Assembly (NCBI GenBank): GCA_014192545.1
Contig: BJHL01000006.1
Coordinates: forward strand, 122,181 to 177,036
Source: Phycisphaerae bacterium
Lineage (GTDB): Bacteria > Planctomycetota > Phycisphaerae > Phycisphaerales > UBA1924
Direction: 5' to 3'
Length of the DNA: 54,856 nt
Below, piece by piece: positions 25,953 to 33,084 of this stretch (positions within the stretch are counted from its first letter, which is position 1; the number at the start of each line of letters is the position of its first letter). The notes below the pieces were generated by a model. The model was not told where the DNA came from and did not search any database. It worked only from the letters and a program-made list of their open reading frames with translations. The position numbers and the translations under genes are program-made.

Positions 25953-27308
25953 TCAATCGGCAATCTTCGACGCTTGACGCCGACCATTGATGTTCAACGC
26001 CGCCCCGCTTCTAGGCCCGGAGGGTCGCCACGCGAGATCAAATTTGATCAGATACTGAACGATTGGACCCACGGTTCTAGATGATAAAGCCGGTATCCGG
26101 GCTTCTGGGTCAGCCGTTTCGGATGCAATAGTCTCGTTGGAGAGAGCGAGAGATGCGTCAAACTTTGCCATTGCTCGCAACACACGCGCCCGGTTCGACG
26201 TGAGAATTACTCCTGCTTCTTCGCCTTGCTCATCCGGTGGAGCGTGTTGTCCTTCACTGGCCGTAGCGAGTCCATTACGGAGTACCACGCCGTCGCCCTT
26301 GCGCGCCCACGCCGCCGCCGAGATGGTCAGTTCAAGTATCGCCGCTGTGAGCGTGTCATCGTCAGGATGTGTCACATCAGCCACACGGGCCAGTGTCACC
26401 AGTGCGGGCCGTTCATTAGCGGGTGCACCTTGGAGAAGCGAGATTGCCGACCCGCGAACCAAGTCCTCTATCTCTCGGACAGACGCATCGAGTTGCGCCT
26501 GCGTGAGAGACATTCTGCCGAACATCTCTACGCGTCCGCGTCTGAGCTTCCGCAGCGCATCTGCCCGCGCAACCCATGAGTCCACTTTGGGAACGCCAGT
26601 CTGGGGCCGATCAATCTCCCCGGAAACAAGCGAGACATATCCGCCTTCGACACGCACCATGCCGGGCTTCAGTTCAACGCTCGCACCCCACGCGGCAATT
26701 CCGAGGATGCGATCAGTTGCCGGATCAATCGCGCCGTCATCCGCCGGCTGAATGCCGTAGGAGTCGGCCCGAATTACAAGCAATCGTCCCGGATAGATTG
26801 CCTCGCCACGAGCGCGAAAACCGCGAGCTTCTGCTTCCGCCCGGGCCGCACCTTCACTCGCGTCTATTTCTCCGCAATGCGTTAACGGGTCACCCGCTGG
26901 CTTCTCAGAGTTCAGAAACAGCCGCAGTTCCTCGATTCGCACGTTCAGCCGAGTAAGCAATTCGCAAATGCTTCCATCAACCTGCGCCGAGTAAATCTCA
27001 CGAGTCTGGAGCGTGAGGGATTCCAAGTCAAGTTGCACACGCTGTCGCCATTCCAGTGGCGCCATCCCCAAGATCAAGTCGGGCGGCATAATCGCGCACC
27101 TGAGTGCGTTTGACTTGCTTTCGTCCACCTCTCTGCGCGCATCTTCGAGCGAGATTGCCACTTCACGTATCTCAGCCAGCGTTTCCACGCTAGGGTTTGG
27201 TGTCTGGAGCCTGCTCAACCGCCGCATCCGATGCAGCGCCCACCCCGCACTCTGCCAAAAACGAGTGAGCGCATCAACAAACAACCGAACCGAATCCGTT
27301 TCGTGCAT
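25953..27308 (-). CDS. Hypothetical island protein with C-terminal winged-helix-like region
   Basis: A 451-aa soluble protein with no recognised family. The N-terminal 160 residues are helical. Near the C-terminus, NRARVLRAMAKFDASLALSN through ALSSRTVGPIVQYLIKFDLA and RPSGPRSGAALNINGRR reads like a winged helix that chooses between targets. It is separated by 50 bases from the small DNA-binding gene downstream and opens the leftward block of the island, so it may be the first gene of that transcript. Function unknown. Confidence 0.55.
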   Translation of the reverse strand: MHETDSVRLFVDALTRFWQSAGWALHRMRRLSRLQTPNPSVETLAEIREVAISLEDARREVDESKSNALRCAIMPPDLILGMAPLEWRQRVQLDLESLTLQTREIYSAQVDGSICELLTRLNVRIEELRLFLNSEKPAGDPLTHCGEIDASEGAARAEAEARGFRARGEAIYPGRLLVIRADSYGIQPADDGAIDPATDRILGIAAWGASVELKPGMVRVEGGYVSLVSGEIDRPQTGVPKVDSWVARADALRKLRRGRVEMFGRMSLTQAQLDASVREIEDLVRGSAISLLQGAPANERPALVTLARVADVTHPDDDTLTAAILELTISAAAWARKGDGVVLRNGLATASEGQHAPPDEQGEEAGVILTSNRARVLRAMAKFDASLALSNETIASETADPEARIPALSSRTVGPIVQYLIKFDLAWRPSGPRSGAALNINGRRQASKIAD

Positions 27309-27764
27309 GTTTCACCGTCCCGATCTGGGCCAGCCAGCGGGGCGACGGGGACGGATTCCGCCGCCGCGCTGTCCGTGCGTGCGCGGCGTTGCAACACCAC
27401 GCACTGCCCGGCACATTGTTGCGTGCAAATGGAGGGGTGATTTATTGCGGCGATTCGCGAAACGGACCACACAACCGTCCCGCGTCGAAGTCTGGGGGGA
27501 TTGCATCCCTACCCCCCAAATTATTGTGACTATGGAAGTCGGGACTTTGGAGTTATACGTTCCGCGAATTTGCAGCCTTCGCATTGCACTTGGCAGCGAT
27601 TACACCCCTCCCCCCGTATGTTGACTATCACATTTTGCCCGCATATTCGGTGCAGAATTGTGCAGGGCGTTCGACCAGTCCCGCTCGGCTTCGTGGTCGA
27701 ATGAGCGAATTTTCATGGTTATTGGACGATAATCACGCTAAACAACGAAACCACTATATCCGAC
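27309..27764. other. Noncoding stretch between divergent island genes
   Basis: About 455 bases with no credible gene, between the leftward block and the rightward TAC module. It holds two similar C-rich motifs (27500-27534 and 27599-27628: ATT.CA.CCCT.CCCCC followed by TGACTAT), and a G6/C6 inverted repeat (27494-27499 with 27512-27517). Possible protein-binding or origin sites; nothing firmer can be said. Confidence 0.4.
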
Positions 27765-27793
27765 TTGACGTATGTCAACTTGTGTGGTATCGT
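27765..27793 (+). promoter_or_regulatory. Promoter with overlapping operator-like inverted repeat for the TAC module
   Basis: TTGACG at 27765-27770 and TATCGT at 27788-27793 are 17 bases apart, a good sigma-70-type layout. An inverted repeat TTGAC-GTAT-GTCAA (27765-27778) covers the -35 box. Antitoxins of this class repress their own operon by binding such repeats, so this is a plausible operator. Confidence 0.6.
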
Positions 27794-27878
27794 CTAACGA
27801 TGGGAGGTTCCAAATGGCTACCCCTTGCTCACAGCGACTCGCGTACGCTCGATTTTGGCATCGGAGGGCATGTCACGC

Positions 27879-28247
27879 ATGTCGGAAAACAAAGCCACTC
27901 CAATTTCATCTGGCGCACGCGAGATAGCTTGGCGCGCCATCGAGTCGGCAAAGCGTGGCGACCAAGGCGCCAGAAATTGGAAACCAAATGCCTGGACGCA
28001 GTTCACATCTGACTTCAAGCTGACTTTGAGAGAAGCAAACGCAGTCTTTGATGCGTATGTGACAGATCCGAGTCTTCCGAAAATTACTGGTAAACAATCG
28101 GAAGATAAAACATATGAACGAACGATTCTGTATCAGTTTGTAACCATAATTGGGAACAAAAAGTGCTTCTTCAAGTTCAAAATTATTGATCCCGACCCCC
28201 AGTATTCTGCGATTCAAATTGTAAGTGCGCATCGTTCGTATCCCTGA
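27879..28247 (+). CDS. Candidate toxin of the TAC module
   Basis: A 122-aa soluble protein starting MSENKATPISSG; a GGAGGG lies 10 bases before this ATG, while another in-frame ATG at 27870 is too close to it. Residues 30-120 (NWKPNAWTQF, REANAVFDAYVTDPSLP, ERTILYQFV, CFFKFKIID, IQIVSAHRSYP) look like a small alpha/beta domain, possibly MqsR- or RelE-like, but no catalytic residues are certain. The toxin role is inferred from its place: first gene, 10 bases before an MqsA-type antitoxin and a SecB-like chaperone. Confidence 0.6.
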   Translation: MSENKATPISSGAREIAWRAIESAKRGDQGARNWKPNAWTQFTSDFKLTLREANAVFDAYVTDPSLPKITGKQSEDKTYERTILYQFVTIIGNKKCFFKFKIIDPDPQYSAIQIVSAHRSYP

Positions 28248-28257
28248 AAGAATTACT

Positions 28258-28824
28258 ATGACTCGCCCCTATCCATGGCGTTGTGGAACGTGCGGCAACA
28301 AGTCGGTTGGTCCGGCAGTTGTGCCCTTTACCGCAACGTTGAAACACGAGAACACTGTTCACGAAGTCCACTTGGAGGCCATGCCTGCCAACAAGTGCGA
28401 CGTTTGCGGCGAAATTTCTGTTGGCGAAGATGCTGACACAATGGCTCGCGATAAATTGCGAGAAACGCTAGGTCTGCTGCCCGCTGAAGTGATTTTGCAA
28501 AATCGGAAGTTGCTCGAAAAGAAACAAGACGAGTTGGCAGAATTGCTTCGTGTGTCCGAGGCTTCGATTTCTCATTGGGAAAACGGAAGAATCCAATCTC
28601 GCTCCAGCGATGTGCTGCTGCGTCTTTATTTCGCCATTCCGCAAGTTCGACATTTTTTGCAAGAAAGAATGGCCAACCCGAAACTTGGTGAGCAAGTGAA
28701 CGAGGATTGGAGTGCGTGGCGTGCCGAACTTGCGCTGCCGCCGAACTACCCAATCAACAACAGCTGGACAACGATGTATACCGTAACGAACGACAATCAG
28801 AACCCGTACGGACTGGCATCGTAA
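28258..28824 (+). CDS. MqsA-like antitoxin with C-terminal chaperone-dependence tail
   Basis: A 188-aa protein. The N-terminal zinc site has Cys9 and Cys12 (WRCGTCGNK) and Cys47 and Cys50 (KCDVCGEIS), the MqsA/YgiT pattern. Residues 70-125 hold an XRE helix-turn-helix (KKQDELAELLRVSEASISHW, ENGRIQS). About 60 residues follow beyond the HTH, ending NNSWTTMYTVTNDN with aromatic residues Trp170 and Tyr174. This resembles the chaperone-addiction tail of antitoxins in TAC modules. It should bind the upstream toxin and repress the promoter at 27765. The SecB-like gene starts 2 bases after its stop. Confidence 0.85.
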   Translation: MTRPYPWRCGTCGNKSVGPAVVPFTATLKHENTVHEVHLEAMPANKCDVCGEISVGEDADTMARDKLRETLGLLPAEVILQNRKLLEKKQDELAELLRVSEASISHWENGRIQSRSSDVLLRLYFAIPQVRHFLQERMANPKLGEQVNEDWSAWRAELALPPNYPINNSWTTMYTVTNDNQNPYGLAS

Positions 28825-28826
28825 CT

Positions 28827-29369
28827 ATGGCCAACGAACAAACACAATCTGCACAGCGCGGCGACGTGATGAAAGTCTCTTTGCGAGTAAAAGAGCTGCG
28901 CGCCGTCGAGCAGATGCGTGGTTCCTTTGAGGTCCTGAAGGATGTACCAAAGCCACCGTTTACTGCCATGTTGCCTATGCCAACATGGGATTTCGAGAGA
29001 GCGACTGACGACAAGCAGCTTCGTGTCATTGGTAGATTCAGTTTCTTTGGAACGACTAGGCCAGAGGACGGATCGGCTCCCAATGAAGCTGACGCATTCG
29101 TACGAGCCGATGCTGATTTCATGATCGCCTATGAAATGTCCGAAGGCCCGGCGTTTAGCGACGATGACATCAGGGCGTTCATGCAAATCAATTCGACCAT
29201 GAACGCATACCCGTTTTGGCGTGAGTTTGTGTATTCTTCGTTGGCTCGTGCAGGGCTTGCAACCATGTTGTTGCCACCATTCAATCCCATCAAAGCAGTA
29301 CGTGATTTGAAAGACCAGTCCCAACTTCAAACGAAGAAGACAGCGTCACTAGAAAAGTCTTCGGAGTAG
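28827..29369 (+). CDS. SecB-like chaperone of a toxin-antitoxin-chaperone module
   Basis: A 180-aa protein starting MANEQTQSAQRGDV, with its ATG 2 bases after the antitoxin stop. The C-terminal half carries the SecB signature: INSTMNAYPFWREFVYSSLA then GLATMLLPPFNPIKAV, matching the YPFARE...G.P.l.L.P.nf pattern; the N-terminal half is beta-rich (KVSLRVKELRAVEQ, FSFFGTT). TAC chaperones such as Rv1957 of Mycobacterium tuberculosis bind the antitoxin tail and help it fold. Its position right after an MqsA-like gene fits that role better than general protein export. Confidence 0.8.
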   Translation: MANEQTQSAQRGDVMKVSLRVKELRAVEQMRGSFEVLKDVPKPPFTAMLPMPTWDFERATDDKQLRVIGRFSFFGTTRPEDGSAPNEADAFVRADADFMIAYEMSEGPAFSDDDIRAFMQINSTMNAYPFWREFVYSSLARAGLATMLLPPFNPIKAVRDLKDQSQLQTKKTASLEKSSE

Positions 29370-29422
29370 CGGGACCCGTCTTTGGACTCAGATTGTTCCA
29401 ACTCTCCGTTCGGCGATACGTG

Positions 29423-31318
29423 CTAACGAGGCGCCGACGCTCGCGATGATGACGAAGTTCTAGGCGACATTGCACGTAAGGCCGTCAGCGCGTCAGTCAT
29501 CTCACGGCCCTTGAGTTCGATCAATTCCAGCAACTCGGCGGGCGTGCGCGAATCTACTTCGGCTTTCTTGTTGGGGTTGACCGCCTTCAGGTCGTACACC
29601 GCATCCTCGATTGCTTGGGCCTTGCTCGCCGCGTCGCGTGATTCGCGGAGCAGACCGGCAATCTCGGCGTCGGCGGCCTCGATGGCCGCATCGTTCTTGG
29701 GCCGGGCCTGCTTGAGTGTGGAGAGTCGATCCTTCACCATGTCGGCGGCGACCTTCTTCTCCGCCTCGATGGTGCGGAACGGGCGCGCGTCGTCGGCGGC
29801 CTTGCGGCGGCGCGCGGTGAAGTTCATCGTCCACGACTTTTCCGAGTCGGGCCGCGTGCCTGTCTTGGGGTCCACCTTGCCGAGCAAGTCGATGAAGTCC
29901 TTGAAGTCCTCGACCGTCATCGGCGTCTTCTTGCCCACCTTACGGTCGGAAAGGTCGTAGTACCAAATCTTCTCCGTCGCTTTGCCACGCGTGAAGAACA
30001 AGAGGTTGGTCTTGACGCCCGCGCCCGCCGCCGTAAACACTCCGCCGGGGAGCGACACGATGCACCAAAGGTCACACTCTTCGAGTAGTTTCTTCTTGGT
30101 CTTGGTGAACGCCTCTTCGTTGGTGCGGAAGAGCACACCCTCGGGCATCACAAGCCCGCAGCGGCCACCGGGGGCGAGCGTGCGGATGATCTGCTGGAGG
30201 AACAGCACCTCGGTCGCGCTCGTCGGGTAGTCAAAGCCGGTGAGGCTGTTGGCGTTCTCCTTGCCGCCGAAGGGCGGGTTAGCGAGAATGACCTCGTACG
30301 CGCCGGGCGCGCCCTTGTAGAGGCCGCCGTAGGTCTCGTTGCCCGTCAGGGCGTTGCCGTGCCAGATGTGCGGGTCATCAATCCCGTGCATGATGAGGTT
30401 GGCCAGCGCGATCGGGTAGATCAGGTTTTCTTTCTCTCGCCCGTAGAACGTCGTGTGCTTGACGGCTTCGGTGGCCGAGGCCGAACTCATCTTCTTGGGC
30501 ACGCCCGTGCCGTCCTTTATCCGCTCGTGCATGTACTGCGCGGCCTGCGCCAGAAAGCCGCCGGTGCCGCAGCAGGGGTCAAACACCCGCTCGCCGACCT
30601 TGGGGGCGATCACCTGCACCATCGTGCGGATGAGTTCGCGGGGCGTGAAGAACTGACCCGCATCACTCCCCTTCTCGCCCATCTTCAAAAGCAGGCCCTC
30701 ATACACCTGGCTCAGGGCGAAGACGTGCGTGGGGTCGATGTCGTTACTGGAAATCTCGTGAACCTTGTCAAGGACTTCGAGCAGGTTGGTCTGGGTGTCG
30801 ATGCGGATACGTTCGACGCCCGAGAGAATCTCGGCGATGATCTTCTGCCGCGGCGTGGCATCGGGCTTATCCCGCATCTTCTTGAGGTGTGGGATCAGCT
30901 TCGAGTTGACAAACTCCAAGAGCCGCCCGCCCCCCTCTTCGGTCAGTTCGCGGCGCTTGTTGGTCTCGCTCTTGTCGGCCTTGGGCGGGATGGGCCGCGC
31001 CCAGTCGCGCCAGCGGTAGGGCTTGGCGATGTTGGGCGTGAACTCGTGTCCCAAAATGCGGGCCTCTTCGGCTTCGCGTTCCTCGGTCTCGTCGAGGATG
31101 CGCAGGAAGAGCAGCCACGTCAGTTCGGCGACGTACTCCTTGGCGCTGGTCACGTTGCCGCGGCGCATCACGTCGCAGATGGAGTAGATCGCGGCATCGA
31201 CGCTCTGCTGCGTGCCGAGTTTCTTCCCGTTCTTGGCGGTGCGTGCCGCGCCCTTGCCGTTGGTGGTGGCGACGGAAGCGGCGGCGGCGGGGGTAGCGGT
31301 CTTGCGTGGTCGGGCCAT
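29423..31318 (-). CDS. hsdM: Type I restriction-modification methyltransferase subunit M
   Basis: A 631-aa N6-adenine DNA methyltransferase. The N-terminal HsdM_N helical domain (TQQSVDAAIYSICDVMRRGN, EYVAELTWLLFLRILDE) is followed by the methylase core with the AdoMet loop DPCCGTGGFL near residue 250 and the catalytic NPPFGG near residue 345. A long Ala/Lys/Glu-rich helical C-terminus follows (KAQAIEDAVYDLKAVNPNKK). The ATG at 31318 is preferred over a TTG 18 bases upstream. It is the last gene of the hsd operon, 85 bases after the GIY-YIG gene, and faces the TAC module convergently. Confidence 0.95.
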   Translation of the reverse strand: MARPRKTATPAAAASVATTNGKGAARTAKNGKKLGTQQSVDAAIYSICDVMRRGNVTSAKEYVAELTWLLFLRILDETEEREAEEARILGHEFTPNIAKPYRWRDWARPIPPKADKSETNKRRELTEEGGGRLLEFVNSKLIPHLKKMRDKPDATPRQKIIAEILSGVERIRIDTQTNLLEVLDKVHEISSNDIDPTHVFALSQVYEGLLLKMGEKGSDAGQFFTPRELIRTMVQVIAPKVGERVFDPCCGTGGFLAQAAQYMHERIKDGTGVPKKMSSASATEAVKHTTFYGREKENLIYPIALANLIMHGIDDPHIWHGNALTGNETYGGLYKGAPGAYEVILANPPFGGKENANSLTGFDYPTSATEVLFLQQIIRTLAPGGRCGLVMPEGVLFRTNEEAFTKTKKKLLEECDLWCIVSLPGGVFTAAGAGVKTNLLFFTRGKATEKIWYYDLSDRKVGKKTPMTVEDFKDFIDLLGKVDPKTGTRPDSEKSWTMNFTARRRKAADDARPFRTIEAEKKVAADMVKDRLSTLKQARPKNDAAIEAADAEIAGLLRESRDAASKAQAIEDAVYDLKAVNPNKKAEVDSRTPAELLELIELKGREMTDALTALRAMSPRTSSSSRASAPR

Positions 31319-31403
31319 AAGTGTCCAAGTTGACAAGGGAGCAGGGGCGGTTAGAGAGCGCGGAGGGCTGTTGAGGCGGCTTTGGTGACGATGTTTGTGT
31401 GCT

Positions 31404-31943
31404 TCATTTCTTCACTCTCCCCCGCTTGCTTTGCCGCTCGTAGAACCGCGTGCCGGGCTCGTAATCGTGGATGCTGCCGCGTGAGATGCTGTCGCGGACC
31501 TTTCTGGTATTGAGAATCATCTGCGGGCCAGCAGCGCGAAGAATGGCGGTTTCTAGCTCGCGCTCGTGCTTCTTGTCTTTGACGACGTAGAACGAGAAAT
31601 AAACAAGTTCGCGCGGGTACTTCTTCTTGTGGGCGGCGAGGCGATTGAAAATCTGGCCGCGCCCGCCGTATCGGGCGGTGCCCATCGAGTCGTGGGCCAT
31701 GTACACGCCCTCGCGGTTCTCGGCGTTCGCCTTCATGTGCTTGCGCACATCGTTCAAGCAGGTGTACGGCAGTTTCTCGGCGACGTAAAGAAAGAGGTGG
31801 CTGGTCTTGGGTGGCCGACCGGGCTGCGGCACCAGCCGCCCAGCCACGACTTTCCAGTCATCGCCCGTCCACACCGTTTCTTTGACCCGCTTGGTGATGG
31901 GCCGCTTAGAACCGCGCCTACGCCGACGCTTCTTCTCAGTCAT
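31404..31943 (-). CDS. GIY-YIG-domain protein embedded in the type I R-M operon
   Basis: A 179-aa basic protein. The first 25 residues are Lys/Arg-rich. Residues 78-150 match the GIY-YIG fold landmarks: GVY (79-81), RYGGRG (91-96), Arg101 in FNRL, Glu near 129-131 in ERELETAI and Asn145 in MILNTRK. The ATG overlaps the hsdS stop by 8 bases, so translation is coupled to hsdS, and hsdM follows. GIY-YIG domains cut or nick DNA with a metal ion. A nuclease of this kind between S and M subunits is not part of a standard type I system. Confidence 0.75.
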   Translation of the reverse strand: MTEKKRRRRRGSKRPITKRVKETVWTGDDWKVVAGRLVPQPGRPPKTSHLFLYVAEKLPYTCLNDVRKHMKANAENREGVYMAHDSMGTARYGGRGQIFNRLAAHKKKYPRELVYFSFYVVKDKKHERELETAILRAAGPQMILNTRKVRDSISRGSIHDYEPGTRFYERQSKRGRVKK

Positions 31944-33084
31944 CGTTCACCTCCGAACCCCCGAACGCCTCGCGCAAGAGGGCGGCGGGGAGGGCTTCGA
32001 TGGCGGCGAGTTCGGCGCGGATGCCTTCGGCCAGACGCTCGGTCCCGGCGAGGCGGGCTGCGAGGTCGGCGGCGATGCGACGCTGGTCGGGGAGGGCGGG
32101 CACGGCAACCAGTGCGCCTTCTAACTCGGCCCCCGGCAAGTTGACAAAGGTCGAGCCTGCGGCCTTGGCGAGCAAACGATCCTTCACAACGTCTAGGAGA
32201 TAGTACAAATAGTTGGTGTCTACCACGCCATCACGCCCTCGAATCGCCGCGAGTCCTCGGCCAATGCAGTACTGCCGGTCCGAGCGGCATTTCCGGCCCG
32301 TGGTCGCGCCCCTAACACAGAAAAGGATGTCGCCAGCCTCCGCGAACCGCGTCGGCTCAGTCGTCCATTGGACGGCGACGGGATGAACGTCGCCAAACTC
32401 GGTGGGGCCATTTAGCAACGGTTTGCCATGTCCCTTGCTGTTGTAACTGGACCCCGGTGGTGATTGGCCCATCTCGACGTGTGCAACTTCGCCGAGTGGT
32501 GCGAGGTTGTCCTCTGTTTCCACTCCCTCGAAGACTTCGCGGAGGTAGGCGGCGGGGAGGGATTCGGCGGCGGCGAGGCGGGATTGGGCGGCTCCCCGGG
32601 CACGCTCAACGGCGGCCAGTTGCTCCGTCAGCCGCCCCGCGATCCGCTCCTGCTCCGCCAGCGGGGGAAGGTCAACGCGAAACGACAGAAGTTCCTCACC
32701 TGGAAGGTTGGCAAAAGTGGAGCCAGCGGCGCGTTTGAGCAATCGCTCTGTAACTACGTCCAACAGGAACCACAGGAATCGCGTATCGCAGAGACTCGAT
32801 CGTCCGCGAATCGCTGCGAGGCCGCGTCCAATGGCATAGCGACGGTCGGACCAGCACTTGCGCCCCGTGGTCGCACCGCGGACACAGAACAGGATGTCAT
32901 CGCTGGCTGCGAAGCGGGTGGGTTCAGTCGTCCACTGCACAGCGATGGGATTGCGGCCTCGAAACTCCGCTGGACCATTCAATAGCGGTTCGCCAACGCC
33001 GGTGCGGTTATACGAAGAGCCCGGCGGCGATTGCCCCATCACGATTTCGGCAATGTCACCCAGGGCGACTGCAATCTTCTTCAT
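31936..33084 (-). CDS. hsdS: Type I restriction-modification specificity subunit S with two near-identical recognition domains
   Basis: A 382-aa specificity subunit. It contains two target-recognition domains of the same family: both have MGQSPPGSSYN, a PLLNGP segment, VQWTTEPTRFA, DILFCVRGATTGRKC and IGRGLAAIRGR. Each is followed by a conserved helical spacer (PPLAEQERIAGRLTEQLAAV and ALPDQRRIAADLAARLAG). By eye, the two halves are well over half identical. Because each domain reads one half-site, a nearly symmetrical bipartite target is predicted. The ATG overlaps the hsdR stop (ATGA). Confidence 0.9.
   Translation of the reverse strand: MKKIAVALGDIAEIVMGQSPPGSSYNRTGVGEPLLNGPAEFRGRNPIAVQWTTEPTRFAASDDILFCVRGATTGRKCWSDRRYAIGRGLAAIRGRSSLCDTRFLWFLLDVVTERLLKRAAGSTFANLPGEELLSFRVDLPPLAEQERIAGRLTEQLAAVERARGAAQSRLAAAESLPAAYLREVFEGVETEDNLAPLGEVAHVEMGQSPPGSSYNSKGHGKPLLNGPTEFGDVHPVAVQWTTEPTRFAEAGDILFCVRGATTGRKCRSDRQYCIGRGLAAIRGRDGVVDTNYLYYLLDVVKDRLLAKAAGSTFVNLPGAELEGALVAVPALPDQRRIAADLAARLAGTERLAEGIRAELAAIEALPAALLREAFGGSEVNDD

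Noticed and set aside
30359..31333. Plus-strand ORF of 324 codons
   Set aside because: Antisense to hsdM; its composition mirrors the hsdM codons and it has no domain or ribosome site.
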